64,000 bases of DNA from an uncultured Chlorobiaceae bacterium (GTDB taxonomy: Bacteria > Bacteroidota > Chlorobiia > Chlorobiales > Chlorobiaceae), in contig CAJAJL010000123.1 in the NCBI GenBank assembly GCA_903940125.1, positions 1 through 64,000 on the forward strand, written 5' to 3'. Under the pieces are notes generated by a model. That model was not told where the DNA came from and did not search any database. It was given only the letters and a program-made list of their open reading frames with translations. Numbering within the stretch: the stretch's first letter is position 1; each line of letters starts with the position of its first letter. The position numbers were made by a program, and so were the translations under genes. Positions 35,296 to 45,386 of the stretch are shown piece by piece.

Positions 35296-36458
35296 AGATT
35301 GTGCTCCTGATAAGTGTTCTGCAGTTCCTGCACCATTGCAGCAGCAAGTGCATCCCAGCTATGTCGACGGGCAAAGTGCTGCCGCGCCTCAGTGCGCTTA
35401 TCAGCAAGAGCTTGCGGTACCATGCGGACAAATGCGTCAGGCGAGGTAGCGACATGCACCACATCCTTCGCTCTCTCAACCGCACTGCAGTAGTTCATCG
35501 TTAGCACCGACACACCCGAAGCACAATATTCATAAAGTTTATTCGGATGAGATACCCCTTTCAGCTCATTACTGAGCAGCGGCATCAGTGCCAGATCGAA
35601 ATGCTGTACCCAGGCTGGAAGTTCAGCGTAGTCAAGTTTCCCAACATAGAGCACATTGTGCATTGCATTAAGAATACCCTGCTTTCTCCACCACTCCCGT
35701 TCATAAGCCGGACCGATAAGGACTATAGAGTATTCAGGCCATGCACGGGCTGTGGCGGCTACAAGAGCTGTATCAAGCCAGTCCATGGCCCCTACATAAC
35801 CGAGAATCGGCCTCTTCAACCCAGAGAGTCCTGCAGGTGCCTGGTGACATGGCGTAGAAAAATGACTGAACTCAACACCATTGCCAAGTGCAATACAACG
35901 CACACCGGACGGTACCCTAAGTCGGGCCGTCAACTCCGGGCTTACACTGAAAAGCAGCTGCACGCTTGAAAGATAGGTATCGAGATATCCCTTCAGCCAT
36001 TCCGGACTTCCTGGAAAGGCAAGATGATCATCATTAGCATCATAAAAGCGGAAACGACAGGGCAATAACGCTGCAACCCGTCCCCAATAGACATTACTCA
36101 GTCCAATGATTCTTTCACTTGAAGCAAATCCGAGGAAAGCGACCCAGAAAAGCATCAGCACTATTCCAGGCAGCGAGACCAGCAAACGCAACAGCGAGTT
36201 ATCGAGCAGACACCCGATCTTGAAAGGTACACTTTTTAAAAACGGCACGCTGACGACCCAGACTCGACCTCTTTTAACTGGAATCCAGTGATGACGACGC
36301 CCCAAAGCATAGGGTTCAATAAAAAGAATCCTCCAGTTTTCAGGAAAACGACGCAGAAGACGCTGTTTACGTGTAGAGAGAAAGTCCCACTGTATCTCAG
36401 AAAACCAGACAAGCCTGAAGGGAGCGCATGGCACTCTCTTATGGAGCGATAAGTTCAT
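35292..36458 (-). CDS. Glycosyltransferase, GT-B fold (start probably MNLSLHK at 36458; longest ORF to 36569)
   Basis: FDLALMPLLSNELKGVSHPNKLYEYCASGVSVL motif of family 1/4 glycosyltransferases. Confidence 0.75.
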   Translation of the reverse strand: MNLSLHKRVPCAPFRLVWFSEIQWDFLSTRKQRLLRRFPENWRILFIEPYALGRRHHWIPVKRGRVWVVSVPFLKSVPFKIGCLLDNSLLRLLVSLPGIVLMLFWVAFLGFASSERIIGLSNVYWGRVAALLPCRFRFYDANDDHLAFPGSPEWLKGYLDTYLSSVQLLFSVSPELTARLRVPSGVRCIALGNGVEFSHFSTPCHQAPAGLSGLKRPILGYVGAMDWLDTALVAATARAWPEYSIVLIGPAYEREWWRKQGILNAMHNVLYVGKLDYAELPAWVQHFDLALMPLLSNELKGVSHPNKLYEYCASGVSVLTMNYCSAVERAKDVVHVATSPDAFVRMVPQALADKRTEARQHFARRHSWDALAAAMVQELQNTYQEHNL

Positions 36459-37002
36459 AAATCTGCACTTTTTCAAACACTGCCCGTAAAAGCGGTTTAA
36501 GTCCTGTAAGATAAAATAACAGTGGGCGGATACGAAACTCCTCGCTTCTGACAATACTGAAACCGGCACGGGTAAAAAGAGAGAGGGCCGATTGTCGACT
36601 CATCTCATGAAAATGCTCGGGGCTTGCAAGAAATAACGGCTTCCTGAGTGGCATCGACACATAAAGCCGGGCACTATGGCCTATCAGGAGGTGCTTGACC
36701 TCAAGCAATGCATGAAGGGGATTGTAAAGATGCTCAAGCACCTCAAAAGCTGTAACCACATCAAAAGATCCATCAAGCGATGCAAGGTCAAGATCAGCGG
36801 CAGTATTCTCAAACAAGCATCCGAAAAGCTGCTCCAGATATGCTGTCAAAGGCGTTCGGTTCCCCAGATCAAGCCCTTTGGCGGTATCAGTGGCTGAAAC
36901 AGAAGAGCGTCTGATGAAGTCGATGGTCTTCCGCCACCGGATGCTGTGGGCAGGATCACTGAGATAGCGCTTGTCAATAACGGTTCTGAATGTACTCTGC
37001 AT
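36439..37002 (-). CDS. SAM-dependent methyltransferase (Methyltransf_11/23-like)
   Basis: GLDLGNRTPLTAYLEQLF; SFDVVTAFEVLEHLYNPLHALLEVKHLL. Confidence 0.75.
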   Translation of the reverse strand: MQSTFRTVIDKRYLSDPAHSIRWRKTIDFIRRSSVSATDTAKGLDLGNRTPLTAYLEQLFGCLFENTAADLDLASLDGSFDVVTAFEVLEHLYNPLHALLEVKHLLIGHSARLYVSMPLRKPLFLASPEHFHEMSRQSALSLFTRAGFSIVRSEEFRIRPLLFYLTGLKPLLRAVFEKVQIYELIAP

Positions 37003-37005
37003 CCT

Positions 37006-37872
37006 TCACTCTCCCTGTTTTGTGCTTCCACTTGAAGACTTCACTCTCATCACCTCCACAAAACTGCCGGCAAGGCGCAGAGGAAACATGAACAAATATA
37101 ACGCCATACCCGTCCATGCCCTATGTTTTCTGAGGAGACGAAACACGCCGACGTTTTTTTTTACCAGCTTCTTTAGCAGTTTCAAGAACGCATTGCCATG
37201 AAACGATGCCGATACCTTGTGCCACACCATTGAAGAGGGAACATATGCAATACTCAGACCCAAAGAACAAACCCGAAGAGAGAGATCAACATCTTCGGCA
37301 TACATCCCGAATGTTTCATCAAAACCCCCGACTGCCTTAAAATCCCTGCATCGCATGGCAAGGCAGCATCCTGTAGCGTACCCCGTTGAGCCGGGACAAT
37401 TGAATTCCGGAGCATCTTTTTTCCTGAGCCCGACATGGCTGATGAGTCCGGTAGACAGCCTGACCATGCCACCGCCATACCATAGAGTATCCGCACTTTC
37501 CCGATAGAATATTTTCGGCACTGCAATACCAGCCGATGTGTTCTCTTTCAGGGTTTCGACCAGCGGCACCCAAAAACCCGCATCTACAATGGTATCATTG
37601 TTCAGAAATATCACATACTCCGCATGCAGCTCCATAACTCTTCTGAACCCGGCATTGTTTCCTGCAGCATAACCACCATTGGAGGGTAAAAGAAGCAGCT
37701 CAATACCAGGAAAAGCGCCCCGGATAAGCTCTGCAGAAGCATCAGTCGATCCGTTATCGACAACAAGAACCCTGCATAAAGGCGACATGGCCCCGGCAAG
37801 TGAGTCAAGGCAGGCAAGAGTATCCTCTGCACCATTCCAGTTCAAAACCACAATCCAGGTCACAGGAGGCAT
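37006..37872 (-). CDS. Family 2 glycosyltransferase (rhamnosyltransferase-like)
   Basis: WIVVLNWNGAEDTLACLDSL..VLVVDNGSTDASAELI; NNDTIVD; GFDETFGMYAEDVDLSLR. Confidence 0.88.
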   Translation of the reverse strand: MPPVTWIVVLNWNGAEDTLACLDSLAGAMSPLCRVLVVDNGSTDASAELIRGAFPGIELLLLPSNGGYAAGNNAGFRRVMELHAEYVIFLNNDTIVDAGFWVPLVETLKENTSAGIAVPKIFYRESADTLWYGGGMVRLSTGLISHVGLRKKDAPEFNCPGSTGYATGCCLAMRCRDFKAVGGFDETFGMYAEDVDLSLRVCSLGLSIAYVPSSMVWHKVSASFHGNAFLKLLKKLVKKNVGVFRLLRKHRAWTGMALYLFMFPLRLAGSFVEVMRVKSSSGSTKQGE

Positions 37873-37876
37873 GGTG

Positions 37877-39007
37877 TCACCTCATGGAAGCTTCAGCTTC
37901 AAGAAAAGGACCGGCAGCAGCAGCAAAAGAGTCCCAGGAATAATCCTTGCGAAAAGCCTCAATTGTTCTGTGCACCAGAGTGAGATTCTTCCTGCTGTCA
38001 AGAAATTCACCAACCGCCATAGCAATCCCTTCAGAAGAGCAATCACGGGCAACCCATCCGGTTTTGCCATGACACACCATTTCAGGGAGAGCACCTGCCG
38101 GAGTAACAATAACCGGTACTCCATAACCGTAAGCAAGCTGCACCACTCCCGACTGGGTTGCATTGCGATATGGAAGTGCGACAGCATCAGCGGCTTTAAA
38201 AAAAAGGGAGGTGCGCTCTCTGGAAACATACCCCGGATAAAGATCGACACTGCTCCCTATACCCAGTTGCCCAATCAGTAGTCTAAACTTCTCCGGAGCT
38301 TCAAAAAACTGTCCGGCAACAACAAGTCTGAGTGTCGGCTCCCTCTGTAAAATCGCCGGCATGGCATGAAGCAGCATATCAAGCCCTTTATAGGGTCGCA
38401 CATACCCAAAAAAAAGCAGCACCGGACACTCTTCTTCAAGATGGAGAGCCCTGCGGGCATAATGCCTTGAAGGAATTTCAACTTCCGGTTCATATACCGG
38501 GTGAAAAAGCGACAGCACTGGAATTGCCGGCATAACAGCAGTCACCTCCTGAAAAACAGCCTTCGAAAGAGTCACAAACCCATCAGCAAAAGCTGCAAGC
38601 AGCCGACGCATGAAGGGGTCAAAAAAAAAGGATTCGTGGGAAGAAAGATTATGGAGCAAAACAACAATTTTGATACCGGTCAAACGTCGCAGCAGATAAT
38701 AAAATGGGGCTAAAAATCCCGTCCAGTATGCTACAAGAAGGATATCCGGATGCAATAGCCTGATAGACCGGATCGTTCCAAACCAGGAAAAGGGGTTATA
38801 AAGAACCAATCGCACATCTGCCGCATGAGCACCTTCAACTTTAACGACACCCTTCGATATAAACCCAGGGTAGAGTGCCTTGAAGGCAACAGGAACAACA
38901 TCATATCCCCCATCACGAAGAGCATCCCTTAAATGACCACTGAAGCGGGCAATACCGCCCTTAAGAGGAAAAAAGGGAGTGATGAATGCAATCCTCAACG
39001 GTTTCAA
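37877..39007 (-). CDS. Family 4 glycosyltransferase
   Basis: ITPFFPLKGGIARFSGHLRDAL; LLFFGYVRPYKGLDMLLHAMP; VALPYRNATQSGVVQLAYGYGVPVIVT. Confidence 0.88.
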   Translation of the reverse strand: MKPLRIAFITPFFPLKGGIARFSGHLRDALRDGGYDVVPVAFKALYPGFISKGVVKVEGAHAADVRLVLYNPFSWFGTIRSIRLLHPDILLVAYWTGFLAPFYYLLRRLTGIKIVVLLHNLSSHESFFFDPFMRRLLAAFADGFVTLSKAVFQEVTAVMPAIPVLSLFHPVYEPEVEIPSRHYARRALHLEEECPVLLFFGYVRPYKGLDMLLHAMPAILQREPTLRLVVAGQFFEAPEKFRLLIGQLGIGSSVDLYPGYVSRERTSLFFKAADAVALPYRNATQSGVVQLAYGYGVPVIVTPAGALPEMVCHGKTGWVARDCSSEGIAMAVGEFLDSRKNLTLVHRTIEAFRKDYSWDSFAAAAGPFLEAEASMR

Positions 39008-39031
39008 TAACGCTCTTGGACAGTTTTCAAA

Positions 39032-39298
39032 CTATTGTTCTCCAAACCCCTGTTCAAAAAACTCAACAAGCTGACGGGCCGCCTCATCAGCATCCTCGCC
39101 TTCAAGCTTGAGGGTCAACCGGGTTCCTTTAGGAGCGGCAAGGCTCATAACCCCGATAATTGACTTTGCGTTAATGACAACGCCCTGCATTTCGATATAA
39201 AAATCCGATTTAAATCGAGATGCAAGTTTGACGACTGATGCTGCTGGTCTGGTATGGAGCCCTGCCTTGTTCTTAACAATAACTTCCTTTACAATCAC
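39032..39298 (-). CDS. HPr-family phosphocarrier protein
   Basis: NKAGLHTRPAASVVKLASRF (catalytic His) and NAKSIIGVMSLAAPKG (regulatory-Ser region). Confidence 0.92.
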   Translation of the reverse strand: MIVKEVIVKNKAGLHTRPAASVVKLASRFKSDFYIEMQGVVINAKSIIGVMSLAAPKGTRLTLKLEGEDADEAARQLVEFFEQGFGEQ

Positions 39299-39348
39299 TT
39301 AAAAGCTCTTCCCGTTTGGTTGATTAACCCACTTGTCCCGAATGATTA

Positions 39349-39825
39349 TTATATACTTGAGAGTGTTTTCACCATAGCAATCTCATCGCACGCCATAAGT
39401 TTAGGACAATGGGTGCAATCCCTCCAAATTTTCTGAGGAAAATACTCTTTCTGAATATCATTATAACCGAGGCGCCTGAAAAACGTACTGCTCAACGTCA
39501 ACACAAAAACCTCACTGACACCTTCCTCCCGCAGAACCGACTCCGCCTTTTCAACCAGCAACCGTCCGATTCCCTTCATTTTATAACGGTTAAAGACCGC
39601 GAGTGAACGGATTTCAGCAAGCTTCAACGTATAGAATGCAATAGCGCAACACCCTATAACCTCGCCACAATATTCAGCGACAAAAAAATTACGAATATTT
39701 TCAACAATATTTTCATCGGAACGCTCCAGCATAATTCCCTGACGGGCATACTCAGCAGTAATGGCGGAAATTGCCGCAGCGTCAGCAAGACGCGCATACC
39801 TGACATAAAGTTCACTCTGCCGCAT
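39349..39825 (-). CDS. GNAT N-acetyltransferase, N-acetylglutamate synthase (ArgA C-terminal)-like
   Basis: VRYARLADAAAISAITAEYARQGIMLERSDENI; LAEIRSLAVFNRYKMKGIGRLLVEKAE. Confidence 0.8.
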   Translation of the reverse strand: MRQSELYVRYARLADAAAISAITAEYARQGIMLERSDENIVENIRNFFVAEYCGEVIGCCAIAFYTLKLAEIRSLAVFNRYKMKGIGRLLVEKAESVLREEGVSEVFVLTLSSTFFRRLGYNDIQKEYFPQKIWRDCTHCPKLMACDEIAMVKTLSSI

Positions 39826-39828
39826 GTT

Positions 39829-40842
39829 TTATTCGATACCCTCTTCCAACGGTTCATCAGCCCTGATTCGAACCGACACCTCTTTCCAGAGTTCATCCTT
39901 GAGCTCCTTAAGGCCCTGACCGGAAACACTTGAAATCGGAAGCACCTTGACTCCTTCTTCCAAAACTGGAATCTCAAAATCCTCGGACGCAATATCCATT
40001 TTTGTAACAACCACTACCCGAGGCTTTTCAAGAAGCCCCTTATTGAATTTCTCAAGTTCTCCCAGAAGAGTTCTGTACTCTTCGGCAATATCAGGTGCAT
40101 CAGCAGCAACCAGAACAGCAAGTATTTTAGTGCGCTCGATATGCCGGAGAAACTGCAGACCAAGCCCCTTTCCCTCAGCCGCGCCCTCAATTATTCCGGG
40201 AATATCTGCCATAACAAACGACTTGTACTCCTCATACCGTACAATACCAAGATTCGGCACCAGAGTGGTAAACGGATAATCAGCAATCTTTGGCTTCGCG
40301 GCACTGATCACAGAGATAAGCGTCGACTTGCCCGCATTCGGAAACCCGACCAGACCAACGTCAGCCATAAGCTTCAGTTCCATTTCAAGCGTCAGTTCTT
40401 CACCTTTCTGACCCGGCTCAGCATACCGGGGTGCCTGACGAACAGGGGTAGCGAAATGCTGATTTCCACGACCACCTTTTCCTCCCCTGGCAATTAGGAT
40501 TTCCTGATCCTCACCGGTGAGATCAGCAATGATCTCCTGTGTTTCAGCATTTCTGACAATGGTTCCGCATGGTACATCTATAACCACATCTCCACCATCT
40601 TTTCCTGTTTTTCTGGCACCCTGTCCATGAACACCGCGAACTGCCACATACTTCTTTTTATACTTGAAATCCAAAAGAGTTGTCAGCTGCCTGTTGGTTC
40701 TCAGCCACACATGACCTCCTCGACCGCCATCACCGCCGTCAGGTCCCCCTTTGGGAACAAATTTTTCCCTGCGAAAACTTACACAACCCTTTCCACCGTC
40801 TCCTGCCTGAACAAAAATGGACGCACTATCAACAAACTTCAC
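39829..40842 (-). CDS. obgE: GTPase Obg/CgtA
   Basis: [61 protein letters not shown]. Confidence 0.97.
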   Translation of the reverse strand: MKFVDSASIFVQAGDGGKGCVSFRREKFVPKGGPDGGDGGRGGHVWLRTNRQLTTLLDFKYKKKYVAVRGVHGQGARKTGKDGGDVVIDVPCGTIVRNAETQEIIADLTGEDQEILIARGGKGGRGNQHFATPVRQAPRYAEPGQKGEELTLEMELKLMADVGLVGFPNAGKSTLISVISAAKPKIADYPFTTLVPNLGIVRYEEYKSFVMADIPGIIEGAAEGKGLGLQFLRHIERTKILAVLVAADAPDIAEEYRTLLGELEKFNKGLLEKPRVVVVTKMDIASEDFEIPVLEEGVKVLPISSVSGQGLKELKDELWKEVSVRIRADEPLEEGIE

Positions 40843-40914
40843 TCACACACCTGCCTTTTGAATAATCTTTCTCTTTAACTATTTTCATACACAACATCTA
40901 AACTTCTACGCCAC

Positions 40915-41172
40915 ATGACATCTGCCCATTCCGAAAAACCCACTATTGAAGAACTGATATCGAGACTTGAGGATATAACCCGGAACATTGAAAATCCCGA
41001 AACCGGCCTCGAAAACTCTATCGCACTCTATGAAGAGGGGCTTACCATCGCCGACAACTGTAAAAAACGACTCCTCGAAGCACGAAAAAAAATAGAGGTT
41101 ATCAATCCGGAACTTGCAAAAACCTGGCCCGATACCCCGCGCATCAAAGACCTCTTCGACAGCGAACCCTGA
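40915..41172 (+). CDS. xseB: Exodeoxyribonuclease VII small subunit
   Basis: IEELISRLEDITRNIENPETGLENSIALYEEGLTIADNCKKRLLEARKKIEVI. Confidence 0.9.
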   Translation: MTSAHSEKPTIEELISRLEDITRNIENPETGLENSIALYEEGLTIADNCKKRLLEARKKIEVINPELAKTWPDTPRIKDLFDSEP

Positions 41173-41178
41173 AATCGG

Positions 41179-42606
41179 TCACACCTCAAGCCTCTTGAGA
41201 AGAACCTCGTTGACCATTTTCGGATTAGCTTTTCCTTTCATGCGACTCATGCACTGACCTACAAAAAAACCCAGCAACTGGCTCTTTCCGTTGCGATAAG
41301 CAGCAAGCTGACCAGGATTGGCCTCAAGAATTTCATCGACAACACTCTCAATCGCTCCACTGTCTGAAACCTGAGCAAGCCCTTCCCGTTCAACAATCTC
41401 TAATGCGGTAGCGCCATTCTCCTGCATAAGTTCGAAAACCTGTTTGGCAATGGTATTACTGATCATCCCATCACCAATGAGACGAACCAGCCCCCCAAGT
41501 CTGTCAGGTTCAATCGAAAACTCCGCAATATCAAGATACTTCTCTTTAAGAGTGCGCATCACCTCTCCCATCACCCAGTTAGAGGAAGCTTTTGTATCTC
41601 CCGACACCTTTACGGTCGCCTCAAAATAATCAGCGATCTCTCTCTCAACGGTAAGAACCCCTGCATCATAGACCGGTATGGCATACTCGGCTACAAAACG
41701 ACTTGCACGAACTTCAGGAAATTCCGGAAGTTCACTCAGCATACGATCAAGCATCTCCTGATCAACAAGCACCGGAATCAAATCAGGATCAGGGAAATAA
41801 CGATAATCATGCGCAAACTCCTTACCCCTCATCGAACGGGTCTCTCCCTTGTCTGCATCCCAAAGCCGGGTCTCCTGCACAATGACTCCACCACTTTCCA
41901 GAATTTCCTGATGGCGCCAAGCCTCATACTCAATGGCTTTTTCAACGTTCTTGAAAGAGTTCATATTCTTGATTTCGGTACGGGTACCATACTCCGTAGC
42001 CCCGACTGGACGCAGAGAAACGTTGGCATCACAACGCAAACTGCCCTCCTCCATATTTCCATCCGAAATACCAAGATATTTAACAATCTGCCGCACTTTC
42101 TGCAGATATGCCGACGCCTCCTTGGGAGTCCGCATATCAGGATAACTGACGATTTCAAGCAATGGCACACCGCTCCTGTTGAGATCAATGTAGGTCTCCT
42201 CACCGATATCATGAATCGACTTGCCAGCATCCTCCTCAATATGAATTCTGATCAGCCTGATAACCTTTTCTCCCTCTCCCGCATCGACGACGAGCACTCC
42301 TTCACTGCATATGGGCTCTTCAAACTGTGAAATCTGGTATCCTTTCGGCAGATCAGGATAAAAATAATTTTTCCGTGCAAGCACCGAACTGGATGCAATA
42401 GTACAGCCCATTGCAAGCCCAAGTTTCACTGCATCCTCCACCACGCGACGGTTAAGAACAGGCAGAGCTCCAGGAAGAGCAAGACATACCGGACAAACAT
42501 TACTGTTAGCAGGTTTTCCGAACTGCGCAGAACAGCTGCAAAAAGCCTTGCTCGCCGTATTAAGCTGACAATGGACCTCAAGGCCCACAACTAATTCATA
42601 CTTCAT
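41179..42606 (-). CDS. gatB: Aspartyl/glutamyl-tRNA amidotransferase subunit B
   Basis: [43 protein letters not shown]. Confidence 0.97.
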   Translation of the reverse strand: MKYELVVGLEVHCQLNTASKAFCSCSAQFGKPANSNVCPVCLALPGALPVLNRRVVEDAVKLGLAMGCTIASSSVLARKNYFYPDLPKGYQISQFEEPICSEGVLVVDAGEGEKVIRLIRIHIEEDAGKSIHDIGEETYIDLNRSGVPLLEIVSYPDMRTPKEASAYLQKVRQIVKYLGISDGNMEEGSLRCDANVSLRPVGATEYGTRTEIKNMNSFKNVEKAIEYEAWRHQEILESGGVIVQETRLWDADKGETRSMRGKEFAHDYRYFPDPDLIPVLVDQEMLDRMLSELPEFPEVRASRFVAEYAIPVYDAGVLTVEREIADYFEATVKVSGDTKASSNWVMGEVMRTLKEKYLDIAEFSIEPDRLGGLVRLIGDGMISNTIAKQVFELMQENGATALEIVEREGLAQVSDSGAIESVVDEILEANPGQLAAYRNGKSQLLGFFVGQCMSRMKGKANPKMVNEVLLKRLEV

Positions 42607-42678
42607 TGCAAAAATTAACGTTATTGAAAAACTCCGGCAGATGTATCCCGGAGTCTCTCCAGCTTATAAAAAAAACTC

Positions 42679-43215
42679 TCAGTACTCCCGATAGGAAAAC
42701 TTCTGTCCACCCACCGTCGCTTCAGCCATAATACCTGCCTTCGGAAGCACAAAAACAGCTACACCATGAGAAAAATCAATAGTGGTAGCCGCCCCTGTAT
42801 TAGCTACAATTCCCTCTACCTGGGCATTCAGCTCATAATTCCCTTGTTTGAAATTATCAAGCTCCTCCTTGTCCTTAAAAAATATGATTTCTGAAAAAGA
42901 CTGACCACCAAGCTGAGGCCCGACATTGATCTGAGTAATAGTTGAGTGACCTATAAGATTATTAAGTTCATAAACATAACCATTACCATGACCCCCTCCG
43001 AGCATCATGAACCCGCCTTTGAAAACATCAGGAAAAACCACATAACCATAAGCTTTTTCAAAAAAACGATCAAGCGCCGGCGCATTCTTCCTGAAATATT
43101 CCACAGCCACCCTCGCATGATCACGTTCAGCAGGATCCCATCCGGCATGAGCAGTACCAAAAGCCATTACAGCAAGCATAAATGCAAGCACACCTGTTCT
43201 CATCATCTTCATCAT
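42679..43215 (-). CDS. SYLF/YSC84-family lipid-binding-like secreted protein (probable start 43215)
   Basis: Signal peptide MMKMMRTGVLAFMLAVMAFGTAHA; AYGYVVFPDVFKGGFMMLGGGHGNGYVYE; GVAVFVLPKAGIMAEATVGGQKFSY. Confidence 0.75.
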   Translation of the reverse strand: MMKMMRTGVLAFMLAVMAFGTAHAGWDPAERDHARVAVEYFRKNAPALDRFFEKAYGYVVFPDVFKGGFMMLGGGHGNGYVYELNNLIGHSTITQINVGPQLGGQSFSEIIFFKDKEELDNFKQGNYELNAQVEGIVANTGAATTIDFSHGVAVFVLPKAGIMAEATVGGQKFSYREY

Positions 43216-43398
43216 TGACGCTAATGTTTTGTTTAATAAAATCACAGCATAGAAAACAATACAATGATATCCACCCAGCAATGTACAATTTTCACTCCAA
43301 TAAATCACACCCCGCTCCACCTCTGCCACTCCATACGCAGATAATCACCCGAACAATCTCCATCTGCCATTCCGAACATCATTCTAAACGCAGATCCA

Positions 43399-44721
43399 CT
43401 ACCCTCCGGCTTCAAGCTCGCGCTTCAGTGCCTCGCGCTCGATTTCAAGACGGCGAATCTCGCGGTTTATTCTGTCGAGCTCTTCAGGGCTGCTGTCTAT
43501 TTCCAGCCTCAGACGCGAAGAGGCCTCATCAATCAGATCGATAGCCTTGTCGGGCAGAAAACGGTCGGAAATATAGCGGTTCGACAGTTCGGCTGCGGCA
43601 ACAATGGCGGCATCCTTGATGCGAACACCATGATGAATCTCGTACTTTTCCTTGAGACCACGCAGAATTGAAACGGTGTCATCCACACTCGGCTGATCGA
43701 CTACCACAGTCTGAAAACGACGCTCAAGAGCAGCATCCTTTTCAATATGCTTACGATACTCGTCAAGGGTTGTTGCCCCGATACAGCGTAACTCTCCTCT
43801 GGCAAGCGCAGGCTTGAGAATATTAGCCGCATCCATAGAGCCTTCGGCAGAACCTGCACCAACAAGCAGGTGGATTTCATCAATAAACAGGATAATCTCA
43901 CCATCCGAGGCCTGAACCTCACGCACAACAGCCTTCAGGCGCTCTTCAAACTCACCGCGAAACTTGGCACCTGCAACAAGCTGAGCTATGTCAAGAGCGG
44001 CAATCTGCTTGCTCTTCAGGTTTTCCGGTACATCACCGGCTACAATGCGTTGCGCGATTCCCTCGACAATAGCAGTCTTGCCGACCCCCGGTTCACCAAT
44101 CAAGACTGGATTATTCTTCGTGCGCCGGCTCAGAATCTGAAGCACCCTGCGAATTTCCTCATCACGTCCGATAACCGGGTCGAGCTTGCCCTTCCTCGCC
44201 TGGTCATTCAGATTACGCGAATATTTTTTCAGCGAATTATAGGTTTCCTCAGCGCTCTGACTGGTGACACGCTGTGTTCCCCTTATAGTGGTAAGTACCT
44301 TGAGAATAGCTTCGCGGTTAATGCCCGCATCTTTCAGCATACGAGATACATTGATCCCCGCTTCACTCATGGCAATAAGCAGGTGCTCTGAGCTGATATA
44401 GTCATCTTTGAGCTTTTCAGCCTCCTTCAAGGCCACGTCAAAGACTTTGCCGAGATTCTGCGAAAGATATTGTCCCGTTGCGGACGCACCGGTCACTCTC
44501 GGTATTCTCTCTATTTCACGATCAAGCGCGGCAAGCAGGGTTTCTGCCGGAGCTTCAAGCTTCTGCGCTATCTGCACCGCAATACTGCTTTTATCTTCAA
44601 GCATAGCCAGAAGCAAATGTTCCGGCTCTATCTGCTGATGCTGCCGGCTACTGGCAAGCGTTGACGCTGCCTGTAATGCCTCCTGGGCTTTAACGGTAAA
44701 TTTATTCGGATCAAACTGCAT
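43399..44721 (-). CDS. clpB: Short ClpB-like ATPase: N domain + NBD1 + start of M-domain only (440 aa)
   Basis: [59 protein letters not shown], then ...[19 protein letters not shown]2 missing. Confidence 0.85.
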   Translation of the reverse strand: MQFDPNKFTVKAQEALQAASTLASSRQHQQIEPEHLLLAMLEDKSSIAVQIAQKLEAPAETLLAALDREIERIPRVTGASATGQYLSQNLGKVFDVALKEAEKLKDDYISSEHLLIAMSEAGINVSRMLKDAGINREAILKVLTTIRGTQRVTSQSAEETYNSLKKYSRNLNDQARKGKLDPVIGRDEEIRRVLQILSRRTKNNPVLIGEPGVGKTAIVEGIAQRIVAGDVPENLKSKQIAALDIAQLVAGAKFRGEFEERLKAVVREVQASDGEIILFIDEIHLLVGAGSAEGSMDAANILKPALARGELRCIGATTLDEYRKHIEKDAALERRFQTVVVDQPSVDDTVSILRGLKEKYEIHHGVRIKDAAIVAAAELSNRYISDRFLPDKAIDLIDEASSRLRLEIDSSPEELDRINREIRRLEIEREALKRELEAGG

Positions 44722-44962
44722 GGTTCTAATTGTTTTGGTTTTCGGTTCTTAACATAAAGGTATATTCCATTGGAAGAATATTCCATAAGCCATAGAAACT
44801 ACTTACTGAACAACAATGTAAATGCAAAAAAAGTTAACACAGAACAACCAACTGAAGACGATACCTGAAAGAAAAAAAGGTTGCGACAATAATACTGCCG
44901 TAACCTTTAATAAAAACTGTTAAAAAAGGGTTTCCCCCCCTTCTGGCCTTACCCATCCGTTA

Positions 44963-45262
44963 TCAGGAATGAGATGGATTTTCCTCTGGAGGTTTCGGCC
45001 AATTCTTTATAACAGAACTGACAATCTGCCGAAGAATCTGTGCACTGGTTGAAACCAGTTCCGCGCTTTTCTCCTGAATGTGCCGCTGTGTATCAATCTG
45101 ATCCTTGAACAGCTCAACACTCGCAGGATCATAATTCCCCTGGCTGACATAAGCATCAATTACCGCTTCAGCTTCATCAAAAGGCATGTTAAAAACCCTC
45201 AAACCAAGCTTTGCTCTCTCCAGAGAGTCAAGAACTTTCAGACCAGTATTCTGCTGCTCCAT
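44963..45262 (-). CDS. Hypothetical protein (99 aa), helical
   Basis: Complete ORF in an otherwise empty intergenic space, same strand as batB upstream. Confidence 0.55.
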   Translation of the reverse strand: MEQQNTGLKVLDSLERAKLGLRVFNMPFDEAEAVIDAYVSQGNYDPASVELFKDQIDTQRHIQEKSAELVSTSAQILRQIVSSVIKNWPKPPEENPSHS

Positions 45263-45386
45263 AACATTTCTGTTTTACATCAAATAATAAAGGACCTCCA
45301 CCACCTGATAATAACGTAAATATAACATTGTTTTTCAACAACTATCAGCACAAGTCATACCCCATGGATACGGAAGGGCAAACCCT

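Noticed and set aside
44880-44945. Possible terminator near the 99-aa hypothetical gene (AAAGGTT...AACCTTT and C/T runs)
   Set aside because: Short stem with a long loop; not convincing without folding energies.
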